Shown piece after piece: positions 17,646 through 25,303 of a stretch of 58,634 bases of DNA. Within the stretch, counting starts at the first letter, position 1; each line of letters begins with the position of its first letter. The notes beneath the pieces were generated by a model. That model did no database searches. It was not told the origin of the DNA and was given only the letters and a program-made list of their open reading frames with translations. Origin of the DNA: Chloroflexia bacterium (GTDB lineage: Bacteria; Chloroflexota; Chloroflexia; Thermomicrobiales; CFX8); contig JAUIIK010000012.1 of NCBI GenBank assembly GCA_030431755.1, forward strand, positions 1-58,634, in the 5' to 3' direction. A program made the translations under genes and the position numbers.

Positions 17646-18743
17646 ATGAGCCGAGCGCATCCCAGAATTCACAGCCGCGCGCTGCTCGTCGTCGTCATTG
17701 GAGCGCTGATGCTCTCAGCCTGCGGGACAATCCTGGACGCTGGCGACGCCCCGCCCGACGAGCCGGATCTGGTCAGCGCCGCCCGGGCGACACTGACCTA
17801 CCGCGAGACGCAGCGCGAGCCGACGCCGACCTACACACCACGCCCCGCCCCGGCCACCTTCACGCCAACGACGGTCGAGGTTGCCAGCACCTGTGAGGTG
17901 GATCAGCCGATCGCCGGTCTGCCACCGGGCCTGCCGCCCGGCGGGCCAAGCACCCACCTCTGGTACGGGAGTGAGGACGCCGGGCTCTGGGCCTCGCCGA
18001 TGGACTACGGCGTCTTCCTGGCTGACGAACTGGATCTCCCGTCGAGTCTCTGGTTTGCCGGCGAGGTGACCCCGGTGCTCTGGTTTGGCGTGTCGCAGCC
18101 GCTTGAGGTGACCGGCGAGCAGCTCGACGGCGACGCTATGCTGGAACCCGTGACAGGGCGCAATGCTCTGCTGGAGAATCAGTGGACCGATGTCTTGATC
18201 CCTGAGCCTGGTTGTTGGCGATTGACGGGCGCGACGGCGTCGGGCTCACTAACGCTGACGGTCGAGGCGCTGCCAGTCAACCGGCGGGCGGACTTCCAGC
18301 TTTCGCAAATGCTGTCCGATGCCCGGCCCTACCCGCCGCCGCCAACCTGCCCGGCGACGCCCTTCGTTGGACCTGATGCCCGAGGAGAAGGAGAGTTTGC
18401 CCACTACTGGCTCGAAGCGGATGGTATCTCGGCTGATGTCTTCGGCTGGTTCGTGGCCGGCGAGCAGCAAGGCATGGGCATCTACGGGGAAGGTGTCATC
18501 GACGAGCTGACCGCCACGCTACGGCGAGTGGATCAGGGCGTTGGGAGCGAAACGACGGTGTCGACGGTTATCCTGAACTCCGAAGGACGCCTGGCCCGCT
18601 TTGTGCTGCCCGAGCCAGGCTGTTGGGAGCTGGAGTTCGAGACGGCCGCGTCGAGCGCTACTTTCACGCTCTATGTCTATCCGGCAGCCTGTAGCCCGGA
18701 GCTGATCGAGGGCGCCTATCGCGTATCCTGTGAGGAGCCGTAG
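17646..18743 (+). CDS. Lipoprotein paralogous to the sigma-linked membrane protein
   Basis: The protein is 365 residues. The N-terminus has a lipoprotein signal with the lipobox LSAC, so it should be acylated at Cys26 or so and anchored outside. A proline- and threonine-rich spacer follows, then two units matching those of the previous gene: LWYGSEDAGLWASPMDYGVFL, SLWFAGEVTPVLWFG, PEPGCWRLTG and later PEPGCWELEFE. The conserved EPGCW tetrads and spaced cysteines suggest disulfide-stabilised beta domains. It probably belongs to the same operon as the sigma factor, and could be its signal input or a regulon member. No enzyme motif was seen. Confidence 0.72.
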   Translation: MSRAHPRIHSRALLVVVIGALMLSACGTILDAGDAPPDEPDLVSAARATLTYRETQREPTPTYTPRPAPATFTPTTVEVASTCEVDQPIAGLPPGLPPGGPSTHLWYGSEDAGLWASPMDYGVFLADELDLPSSLWFAGEVTPVLWFGVSQPLEVTGEQLDGDAMLEPVTGRNALLENQWTDVLIPEPGCWRLTGATASGSLTLTVEALPVNRRADFQLSQMLSDARPYPPPPTCPATPFVGPDARGEGEFAHYWLEADGISADVFGWFVAGEQQGMGIYGEGVIDELTATLRRVDQGVGSETTVSTVILNSEGRLARFVLPEPGCWELEFETAASSATFTLYVYPAACSPELIEGAYRVSCEEP

Positions 18744-18775
18744 ACCTCGCGCCAATACGCTAGTGGAGCCCTCCG

Positions 18776-19084
18776 ATGGATATGCGCCGCATCAATGCCC
18801 GGAACTACGCCGTCTATCTCCAGAGACGAGTCGAGGATCTCGGCGACCCTGCCCGGCCGACGCCGAAGTGGACCGACATCGACCGTGACGCCGTGCGCGA
18901 GCTCATCCGCGAGTTCCGGCGGCTGGAGCGGGTTCACGATCTCGCGGTAGAGCAGCTGACTGCCCACGGCATCGAGGTCCCGCAGGTGTTCGACGAGGAA
19001 GGCGACCCCGCGGAATCCGCCTGGATGACCGTCCCGATGCCGCCCCGCGACACCGGCTCCAGCTGGTGGCAGTTTTGGCGCTGA
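18776..19084 (+). CDS. Small hypothetical protein
   Basis: The protein is 102 residues with GGAG about 8 bases before the ATG. It is charged and mostly helical in the first 60 residues (AVRELIREFRRLERVHDLAVEQL), has an acidic middle and ends in WWQFWR. No family was recognised. It follows the lipoprotein gene by 32 bases and may be the last gene of the sigma-factor operon. No membrane segment or signal peptide is present. Confidence 0.6.
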   Translation: MDMRRINARNYAVYLQRRVEDLGDPARPTPKWTDIDRDAVRELIREFRRLERVHDLAVEQLTAHGIEVPQVFDEEGDPAESAWMTVPMPPRDTGSSWWQFWR

Positions 19085-19192
19085 ACGCTCCGCCAGCGTT
19101 GCGGCATCGTCTTCGTGCGGATGAATGCCGGCCATTGGTATGAGACGCGCCAGCGGCGACGCCTCTACGAGGGTTCGGGCTACGATTTCCGG

Positions 19193-20104
19193 ATGAATGT
19201 GGACGACCAACAGAAGTTTATCGAGTTGGTAACGCGTCTCTCTCCCGGTGGCCGGTTGTTGGCGGCGCGTGACCTGGAGGGCGGGGTCTCGGCCCGGACC
19301 GTGGCGGTCGAGTTCGAGCGTCTTGGCGGCGAATGCCAGAAAGTCGTCGTTCGCTTGCACGGGGAGGTTGACCGGGCCGGCAATCCGAATATCGCGGCGG
19401 ACGAGTTCCGCTTGCTTGAGATTGTCCACGCAGCCGGGACCACCGCGCCGCGCCCGCTCTATCTCGATACGTCGTGCGGGCTGTTCGATATCCCCTATCT
19501 AGTCGTTTCTTTCGTCGAGGGCGTGCCGGGGGTTGAGCTAGGCGATGTGCACGCCTGCGCCCGTCGGATGGCTGAGCAACTCGCCGCGCTCCACCGGATC
19601 GACTGGTCAACGTATGACCTGTCGTTCTTGCCGGTCCAGGAGCTAGCGGTCGTGAAGCGGCTCCAGCGGCGTCCGGAGCAGCTCGACGAAGCGTTGAGCG
19701 AGGGACCAATCCGCGCTGTCCTTGAGGCCGCATGGCCGCCGCAGTCAAGCAACCCGCCGGGCCTGCTGCATGGCGACTACTGGCCCGGCAATCTCCTCTG
19801 GCGGGATGGAGAGATCGTTGCCCTGATCGACTGGGAGGACGCCGCGACGGGCGACCCGCTGGCCGACGTCGGCAATTGCCGCCTGGAGCTGCTCTGGGCG
19901 TTCGGCGAGGGGGCGATGACCGCCTTCACCGAACGCTACCGGGCGCTGCGGCCATCGCTGGACTACACGCTGCTGCCGCTCTGGGACCTCTACGCTGCCC
20001 TGCGCCCGGCCGGGAAGCTGTCCGGCTGGGGCCTCGACCCCGCCACCGAGCGCCGGATGCAGGAGCAGCATCGTGCGTTTGTGGAGCAGGCGGTTGGTGA
20101 TTAA
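19193..20104 (+). CDS. Aminoglycoside-phosphotransferase-fold kinase
   Basis: The protein is about 303 residues from ATG 19193; the frame is open to GTG 19115, but the family homology seems to begin at MNVDDQQKFIELVTRL. The kinase fold is shown by LEGGVSARTVAVEF, the catalytic loop LLHGDYWPGNLLW (HGDxxxxN) and the metal site ALIDWEDAATGDPLADVG. Such proteins phosphorylate small alcohols such as antibiotics, choline or sugars; the substrate is unknown. It is one of three APH-fold genes in the window and is not closely similar to the others. Confidence 0.8.
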   Translation: MNVDDQQKFIELVTRLSPGGRLLAARDLEGGVSARTVAVEFERLGGECQKVVVRLHGEVDRAGNPNIAADEFRLLEIVHAAGTTAPRPLYLDTSCGLFDIPYLVVSFVEGVPGVELGDVHACARRMAEQLAALHRIDWSTYDLSFLPVQELAVVKRLQRRPEQLDEALSEGPIRAVLEAAWPPQSSNPPGLLHGDYWPGNLLWRDGEIVALIDWEDAATGDPLADVGNCRLELLWAFGEGAMTAFTERYRALRPSLDYTLLPLWDLYAALRPAGKLSGWGLDPATERRMQEQHRAFVEQAVGD

Positions 20105-20251
20105 GAGTTCCCTCACCCCCAAGCCGCGACCCGCGACGCGGGCACCCCGCCCACTGCAGCGCGGGGAGAGGGGGAGCAAGGCAAGGGGACGACGATCTCT
20201 GGGGTTCTGCTGTTCCCTGTTACCTGTTCCCTATTCCCTGCTCACCATTCC

Positions 20252-20986
20252 ATGAGACTCGTCGCCTGGAACTGCAACATGGCGCTGCATCGCAAGCTGG
20301 ACGCGCTGCTGGCGCTAGCGCCGGACATTGCGGTGATCAGCGAGTGCGCTGATCCTGAGCAGTTGCTGGCGCGCGGGGTTGATTTGGATGGCGTTTCCGG
20401 CCTGGTCTGGAACGGTGAGAACAAGCACAAGGGGTTGGCAGTCTTCGGCTTCAATGGCTACCGGGTCGAAGCCGCCGAGCAGATCGGCTGGCGATTGCGG
20501 CACATCCTGCCGGTGCATGTCTCGGGTCCGGTAGATTTCAATCTGTTGGCTGTCTGGGCCTTCAACATGCAGGGCGGGATCACCCGCAAGCACCAGATCG
20601 GGCCACTGCGACGGGCATTGAGCCGCTATCGTTCATTCCTGACCGACCGGCCCGCGATCGTCGCCGGCGATCTCAACAACAACGTCTTCTGGGACAAGCC
20701 GGGCTACCGCAACAACCACCAGGGTGCGGTCGAGCGGCTGGAACGGCTCGGGTTGACCAGCGCCTACCACGCGCTGGCGGGCGAGACACAGGGCGCTGAG
20801 AGCGTCCCGACGCTCTACTGGCGCGATCGCACGAAGGACGGCCCGACCTATCATATCGACTACATCTTTCTGCCGCGCCGCTGGCTGCCGCAGGTCCGCG
20901 AGTTCACGATTGGGACGTTCGAGGACTGGTGCGGTTCCGGCCTGAGCGACCATGTGCCGCTGGTGCTCGATGTGGACATAACCTAA
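20252..20986 (+). CDS. Endonuclease/exonuclease/phosphatase family protein
   Basis: The 244-residue protein begins MRLVAWNCNMALHRKLDALL, the standard N-terminus of the EEP fold with the metal-binding Asn. Further signatures are VISECADP (catalytic Glu), VAGDLNNN, HIDYIFLP and GLSDHVPLVL (the C-terminal Asp-His pair). No signal peptide is present, so it is cytoplasmic. It could act on DNA, RNA or a phospholipid head group. The 147-bp upstream gap has a GC-rich repeat and a CCCT-rich stretch but no evident promoter. Confidence 0.85.
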   Translation: MRLVAWNCNMALHRKLDALLALAPDIAVISECADPEQLLARGVDLDGVSGLVWNGENKHKGLAVFGFNGYRVEAAEQIGWRLRHILPVHVSGPVDFNLLAVWAFNMQGGITRKHQIGPLRRALSRYRSFLTDRPAIVAGDLNNNVFWDKPGYRNNHQGAVERLERLGLTSAYHALAGETQGAESVPTLYWRDRTKDGPTYHIDYIFLPRRWLPQVREFTIGTFEDWCGSGLSDHVPLVLDVDIT

Positions 20987-21028
20987 CAGGCGTGCCGCCG
21001 CTCGATGCAACTCAACAACCAACCCCAC

Positions 21029-21248
21029 GTCACCCTGAGCGCATTCGACTGCGCTCAGGGCAGGCTCCGGCTTTGCGGAGTCGAATGGGTCCGAGAGCCA
21101 AACAGGCGCGGAGCCGTAACGTCAAGATGCTCTGTTCAATGTAGCCCGATGGACGGCGTTCGATTGTAAAGAGCTTCGCAACGCTAGAGTTCCAGGGACG
21201 GCATGAGTTGGACCCATTCGACTCCGCAAAGCCTCCGCTCAGGGTGAC
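21029..21248. repeat. 220-bp foldback element, CCCTGAGCG family
   Basis: The ends GTCACCCTGAGCG (21029-21041) and CGCTCAGGGTGAC (21236-21248) are perfect 13-bp inverted repeats. A longer inner pair, 21069-21092 and 21210-21233, is a perfect 24-bp inverted repeat that includes GCGGAGTCGAATGGG. The left arm carries an additional short hairpin (CTGAGCG...CGCTCAG) absent from the right arm. The element fills most of the 384-bp gap between two same-strand genes and encodes nothing. Confidence 0.75.
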
Positions 21249-21370
21249 ATATTGGAGGGGGTGCTATTGACCAGGAGTGGTGGTCGAGCGCCGCAGCCGG
21301 TTGGCGTCCGCCTTCATGCCCTATAGTGTCTGCCAACAACGAGCAGCCGATGGAGTAGCGAGGAACGGGC

Positions 21371-22174
21371 ATGGCCTACGTCGAGACGGAAACGCACGGA
21401 CAGATCATGGTCGTCCGGATGAACCGGCCGGAGCGGCTGAACGCGCTCGGCCGTGATGTACGGGCAGGACTATCGGCGGCGTTCCAGGAGTTCCGCGACA
21501 GCGACGAACTCGAGGTCGCGGTCCTGACCGGGACCGGCCGGGGCTTCTGCGCTGGTGAGGATATGAAGGAGTCGGTCGAGGCGGGCGCGGTCAATAGCGC
21601 CGGTGATATCTCCCGCGACGATCCCTTCATGCGGGGCACGCTGGAGAAGCCGGTCATCGCTGCGATCAATGGCTTCGCGATGGGTGGCGGCTTCCTGCTG
21701 GTCGAACGGACCGACCTGCGGGTGGCTGTCAAGGGCGCGGTCTTCGAGATTTCCGAGGCGAAGCGCTGGCTGCTGGGCGGCTACGACCACGGTTTCCTGG
21801 CCAATCTGCCACATCCGATCGCGACCGAGATGGCCTTCGGCTTCCGCTTCACCGCCGAGCGGCTCTACGAGGTCGGCTTCCTCAACCGCCTGACCGAGCC
21901 GGACGAGCTGTTGCCGACCGCCTTCGAGATGGCCGAGCATCTGCTGACCCTGCCGCCGGCCTCGCGGGTCAACACGCTCCACATGATGCGCCAGATGCGC
22001 CCGCAGGTCGCCCCGCCCTACAAGAACCTGGCCGAGCAGCTGCACCAGCACGGCGCGCTCGACGACCGCATGGAGTCCCGCCGGGCCTTCGCCGAGAAGC
22101 GCCAGCCGGTCTACCAGGGCTGGGACGACCCCGCCGACCGCTACAACCTGCCGCAGCTGGAGGAGGACCGGTAG
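21371..22174 (+). CDS. Enoyl-CoA hydratase/isomerase family protein
   Basis: The 267-residue protein has the crotonase fold: VRMNRPERLNALG near the start, the oxyanion-hole segment TGRGFCAGEDMKE at about 58-70, and KPVIAAINGFAMGGGFLLVE at about 95-115. Acting on acyl-CoA thioesters in fatty acid or amino acid breakdown is the family role. The usual second catalytic Glu region reads FEISEAKRWLLGGYD, so the exact chemistry (hydration, isomerisation or hydrolysis) is uncertain. It stands alone, convergent with the DUF2000 gene with no gap. Confidence 0.85.
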   Translation: MAYVETETHGQIMVVRMNRPERLNALGRDVRAGLSAAFQEFRDSDELEVAVLTGTGRGFCAGEDMKESVEAGAVNSAGDISRDDPFMRGTLEKPVIAAINGFAMGGGFLLVERTDLRVAVKGAVFEISEAKRWLLGGYDHGFLANLPHPIATEMAFGFRFTAERLYEVGFLNRLTEPDELLPTAFEMAEHLLTLPPASRVNTLHMMRQMRPQVAPPYKNLAEQLHQHGALDDRMESRRAFAEKRQPVYQGWDDPADRYNLPQLEEDR

Positions 22175-22606
22175 CTAGCGGTGGAGTGAGATGCCTTTGA
22201 GGATCTTGTCGGCGTCTTTGCGGTCGGTGCGGAAGGCCAGGCCGACGAATGCGAGCTCGTCGGTCGGCACCGCTTTGACAGCCGCCCGGTTTTCTTCATC
22301 GTTGTAGGTGGTGAAGAGCTCTTCGGTGTAGATGGCCAGCTCAACGTCGCGCCGTGTCGCGCGGTTGAAGATCGTGCCAAGCTTGTCACGACTGGCGCTG
22401 TAGACCATGATCGGTTGCCGCAGCATCGGGAGATAACGCTTGCCCGAGCCATCTTCGTAGGGTTCCCCGACGAGCTGGTCGGCGCTGGCGGTGATGCCGC
22501 TGACGACGAACGAGGTGACGTTCAGCTTTTGCCACACTTCGAGGTCATCTTGCACAACGACGGCGATGCGGGTGTCGAATTGAGGTCGCGCCGAGCCCTG
22601 ATCCAT
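22175..22606 (-). CDS. DUF2000-family protein
   Basis: The 143-residue protein contains IAVVVQDDLEVWQKLNVTSF, GEPYEDGSGKRYLPMLRQP and ELAFVGLAFR, which I recognise as the DUF2000 pattern. The fold resembles peptidyl-tRNA hydrolase-like proteins and the function is unknown. It is divergent from a MarR regulator with a 105-bp shared control region that holds a perfect palindrome, so MarR probably controls it. Confidence 0.78.
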   Translation of the reverse strand: MDQGSARPQFDTRIAVVVQDDLEVWQKLNVTSFVVSGITASADQLVGEPYEDGSGKRYLPMLRQPIMVYSASRDKLGTIFNRATRRDVELAIYTEELFTTYNDEENRAAVKAVPTDELAFVGLAFRTDRKDADKILKGISLHR

Positions 22607-22644
22607 GGATATTCCTTTCGTTCACCGGCGATGAACTACAATGC

Positions 22645-22674
22645 CTTGTATACAAGATACTTGTATATCATATT
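22645..22674 (+). promoter_or_regulatory. MarR-type operator and probable promoter
   Basis: CTTGTATACAAG at 22645-22656 is a perfect 12-bp palindrome, followed by a partial copy ACTTGTATATCA at 22659-22670. TTGTAT (22646-22651) with CATATT (22669-22674) at 17-bp spacing gives a plausible promoter toward the MarR gene, so the palindrome would cover the -35 box. It sits midway between the two divergent genes, and size and symmetry fit a MarR dimer. Confidence 0.6.
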
Positions 22675-22711
22675 TACGTTATCCGACGCTGCTGCATGGG
22701 AGGATTGAGCC

Positions 22712-23158
22712 GTGGAACGAATCGAAGATTGCCTGGCGTTCCGGCTCGGCAAGGCCTACCAGCATGTCAACCGGCTCTCCCGGCAGCGCCTCGCGCCCTA
22801 TGATGTCACCCCGGTGCAATTCGCCGCGTTGATGGCCCTGTGGGAGCGGAATGGGCAGTCCGGGGCAGAGCTTGGCGAGCGCTTGCGGCTCGATAGCGCG
22901 ACGGTCACCGGGATCGTCGACCGCCTGCAACGGGCGGCGATGATCACCCGCGAGCCGCACCCGGAGGACCGGCGCATCAATCGCCTGATGCTCACGGCAC
23001 GCGGGCGGGAGTTGGAAGCCGAGCTTACCCGCGTCATGGAGGAGCTCAACCGGGAGATCCTCGCTGCGCTCAGCCCGGCCGACGCGCCGGGCTTTCTCAG
23101 CGCGGTCGATTGCCTCGCCGATCTCGACCCGGCAGCTGACGGCAAAGAGACGCCATGA
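22712..23158 (+). CDS. MarR-family transcriptional regulator
   Basis: The 148-residue protein has the winged-helix MarR layout: a first helix YQHVNRLSRQRLAPYDVTPVQF, the recognition segment LGERLRLDSATVTGIVDRLQRA, and the wing REPHPEDRRINRLMLTARGREL. GGGAGGA lies 8 bases before the GTG start. Its stop overlaps the following kinase-like gene by 4 bases (ATGA), so they are co-expressed. It likely represses itself and the divergent DUF2000 gene through the CTTGTATACAAG site, lifting when a small molecule binds. Confidence 0.88.
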   Translation: MERIEDCLAFRLGKAYQHVNRLSRQRLAPYDVTPVQFAALMALWERNGQSGAELGERLRLDSATVTGIVDRLQRAAMITREPHPEDRRINRLMLTARGRELEAELTRVMEELNREILAALSPADAPGFLSAVDCLADLDPAADGKETP

Positions 23159-24093
23159 GCGACGACCGCAACCCTCAGCTGGCCACGGCCACCGCCGCCA
23201 TTGAACGCTTCGCCAACGAGCCGGCCGGCGTGGTCAGGCCGCTGGTGGGCGGGCTCTTCTCGGATGCCCTGGCATTCGAAGCGTCAGGGCGGGAGTACGT
23301 GTTGCGGATGAGTTCCGCGCCGCACGCGGCCGGGAGCTTCGCCAAGGACGAGTATGCCGGCGAGCACTTTGCGTCGGAGGCTCTGCCAGTGCCGCGCGTC
23401 GTGGCGCGGGGTGAAGTTGACGGCCGGCAGTACGCCATTAGCGAGCGCATCGCCGGGCGGACGCTGATGGAGTGCTCTCCGGGCGAGCGACGGGCCCTGC
23501 TGCCAGCGCTGCTCGATACGTTGGAGGCGTTGGGGGCAACCGATACGGGCGTGTCGGCCGGCTATGGCGACTGGGACGGCGATGGGGCTGGGCGCTATGC
23601 GAGCTGGCAGGCGTTCCTGGCCGACATCGACAAGAACCACGATGAGGGCTTCTTCGCCGATTGGCATCGCTACTTCGACGAGTCGTTCCTGGAGCGTGAT
23701 ATCTTCGACCGTGTCTACGAGCGGATGGTGGAGCTGTCCGCGGATGTTCCGAATATGCGGCAGGTGATCCACAACGACTACCAGTTCGAGAACGTCCTGA
23801 CCGACGGCGCGCGCATCACCGGCGTGATCGACTGGGCCAACGCGCTCTATGGCGATCCGCTCTACGACGTCGCCTGGCTGAACTTCATCTCGATCCATCC
23901 AGGTTGGTGGTTCGACGATGGCGTCGAGGTGTTGCGCGAGCGCTTCGGTGGCGCGCCCGACTTCGACCGCCGTATTCTCTGCTACGAGCTCCACATCGGT
24001 CTCGACCATCTGCGTTTCTACGCCAACCAGGACCGCCATGACGATTACCTGATCTGCCGGGAGTGGTTGTTGGAGCGGATCAACGTGCGCTAG
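23155..24093 (+). CDS. Aminoglycoside-phosphotransferase-fold kinase coupled to MarR
   Basis: The protein is 312 residues. The APH kinase motifs are clear: VLRMSSAPHAAGSFAKDEYAG (nucleotide lysine/glutamate region), MRQVIHNDYQFENVLTD (catalytic HNDxxxxN, with Asn replacing the usual Gly) and GVIDWANALYGDPLYDVAWL. Members related to hygromycin phosphotransferase share this style. Start ATG overlaps the MarR stop. Coupling to a MarR regulator suggests inducible modification of a toxic alcohol or antibiotic; that is inference. Confidence 0.82.
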   Translation: MSDDRNPQLATATAAIERFANEPAGVVRPLVGGLFSDALAFEASGREYVLRMSSAPHAAGSFAKDEYAGEHFASEALPVPRVVARGEVDGRQYAISERIAGRTLMECSPGERRALLPALLDTLEALGATDTGVSAGYGDWDGDGAGRYASWQAFLADIDKNHDEGFFADWHRYFDESFLERDIFDRVYERMVELSADVPNMRQVIHNDYQFENVLTDGARITGVIDWANALYGDPLYDVAWLNFISIHPGWWFDDGVEVLRERFGGAPDFDRRILCYELHIGLDHLRFYANQDRHDDYLICREWLLERINVR

Positions 24094-24268
24094 CGAAGGG
24101 CGGCCTGGCGCTCCCGAATATCCGATGCTCCCTAACAATCTGGACAGCGAACGTTTCCGGCCAGTTGGCATCCCGAGGAAGGCTTTGCGCCCGAAGGCTC
24201 TCGCTGCCAGCGCATACCGCGTGAAATGCTTGCAAGAGGATGAGCCGCATCCAGGACCATCGGGAAAC

Positions 24269-24315
24269 TTGTCGATCTGTCAACGGCGTGGCATAGTTTG
24301 TGAGTCACTGACTCA
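24269..24315 (+). promoter_or_regulatory. Promoter with operator-like palindrome upstream of the RRM gene
   Basis: TTGTCG (24269-24274) and CATAGT (24292-24297) are 17 bases apart. Directly downstream, over the expected transcript start, TGAGTCACTGACTCA at 24301-24315 is a perfect 15-bp palindrome around a single central base. A leader of about 65 bases would follow before the GTG at 24373. Confidence 0.45.
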
Positions 24316-24372
24316 GCAACTGGAATGCAGGATGTCCCTGTCCGTCCGTTTGGCTGATAGGGAGGAACCCCT

Positions 24373-24648
24373 GTGAACCTGTACGTTGGCAACCTCAATT
24401 TCGATACGACCGAAGACGCGCTACGCCAGGCCTTCGCGGCTCACGGCACCGTGACGTCGGCCCGTATCATCACCGACCGCGACACCGGCAATTCGCGTGG
24501 CTTTGGCTTCGTCGAGATGGACGACAGCCAGGCGGCGCAGAGCGCCATGGCCGCGTTGAACGGTCAGGAGCTCGACGGTCGCACACTGACCGTCAACGAA
24601 GCTCGCCCCCGCGAGCCGCGGCAGAACAACAACCGCCGCAGCTGGTAA
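24373..24648 (+). CDS. RRM-type RNA-binding protein
   Basis: The 91-residue protein is a single RNA recognition motif: RNP2 is LYVGNLNF at residues 3-10 and RNP1 is RGFGFVEM at about 42-49, with a short arginine- and asparagine-rich tail. GGGAGG lies 7-8 bases before the GTG start. Bacterial proteins of this type are cold- or stress-linked RNA chaperones in cyanobacteria, Chloroflexota and others. The gene has its own promoter and a hairpin terminator, so it is a single-gene unit. Confidence 0.93.
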   Translation: MNLYVGNLNFDTTEDALRQAFAAHGTVTSARIITDRDTGNSRGFGFVEMDDSQAAQSAMAALNGQELDGRTLTVNEARPREPRQNNNRRSW

Positions 24649-24703
24649 ACGGTCGCCGGCTCGCACCCGAGCCGACTCTGTAGAACCGAGCACTCAGTAC
24701 CAT

Positions 24704-24730
24704 GCGCTCCGGGAGAACTTCCCGGAGTGC
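24704..24730 (+). terminator. Hairpin terminator after the RRM gene
   Basis: GCGCTCCGGGA (24704-24714) pairs with TCCCGGAGTGC (24720-24730) over 11 bp with one G-T pair and a 5-base loop. It sits 56 bases after the stop. The following T-tract is weak (TGGTTTAC), so it may be Rho-assisted or only stabilise the 3' end. Confidence 0.6.
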
Positions 24731-24797
24731 TGGTTTACATAGCGTGGACTCGTCCTGGGCCCATCTGCCGAGCAGCGTAGCTCGGCGGCTCTAACGG

Positions 24798-25277
24798 ATG
24801 AGCCTGATTCAACATACCAACGAAAGAAGCACGATTATCGTAGCCCCCACCATAGAGCTGGCCGTCGACCGACGGTCCGCGACTTATCGTCCCTCAACAC
24901 AGCCCAGGCGCGTCGAACGGCTGGAACGCCGGATTGCGGATGCCCGGATGCGCGCGGCCGTCGGGATGGATTGGGAGCAGCTCCACATTCGCTCACGCGC
25001 GCTCGGCGAGCAAATCGCGCGCGCATCAGACCCGGCAGGGCAGATCGCCGTAGCCCGTCGAATGCGCCGGAAGCTGCTGGATTCCAACGACGCGTTCGGC
25101 CTGCGGGCGCTGCGCCTGGCGACCGCCGCGCCAATGGCCGGCTGGCTGCAGGTGCGACCGCTACGCGCGCAGGCCCGGGCGCTCAGTCAGGAGCTGGAGA
25201 CGGACCGGCGCACGGCTGTCCCGGAGCTTGACTCGCTCGAACGTCAACTGCGGTCGGCGCGGGGGCGGCTGGGATAG
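24798..25277 (+). CDS. Charged helical protein of unknown function
   Basis: The 159-residue protein is very rich in Arg, Ala and Glu and reads as long amphipathic helices (RRVERLERRIADARMRAAVG, then ALSQELETDRRTAVPELDSL), so it is probably a coiled coil. There is no signal peptide or membrane segment. No good ribosome site precedes the ATG and no family was recognised. The frame could be a fortuitous high-GC ORF, but no better candidate exists on either strand here. Confidence 0.45.
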   Translation: MSLIQHTNERSTIIVAPTIELAVDRRSATYRPSTQPRRVERLERRIADARMRAAVGMDWEQLHIRSRALGEQIARASDPAGQIAVARRMRRKLLDSNDAFGLRALRLATAAPMAGWLQVRPLRAQARALSQELETDRRTAVPELDSLERQLRSARGRLG

Positions 25278-25303
25278 CGAGCGGCATTGGGCTGTCTGCC
25301 GGA

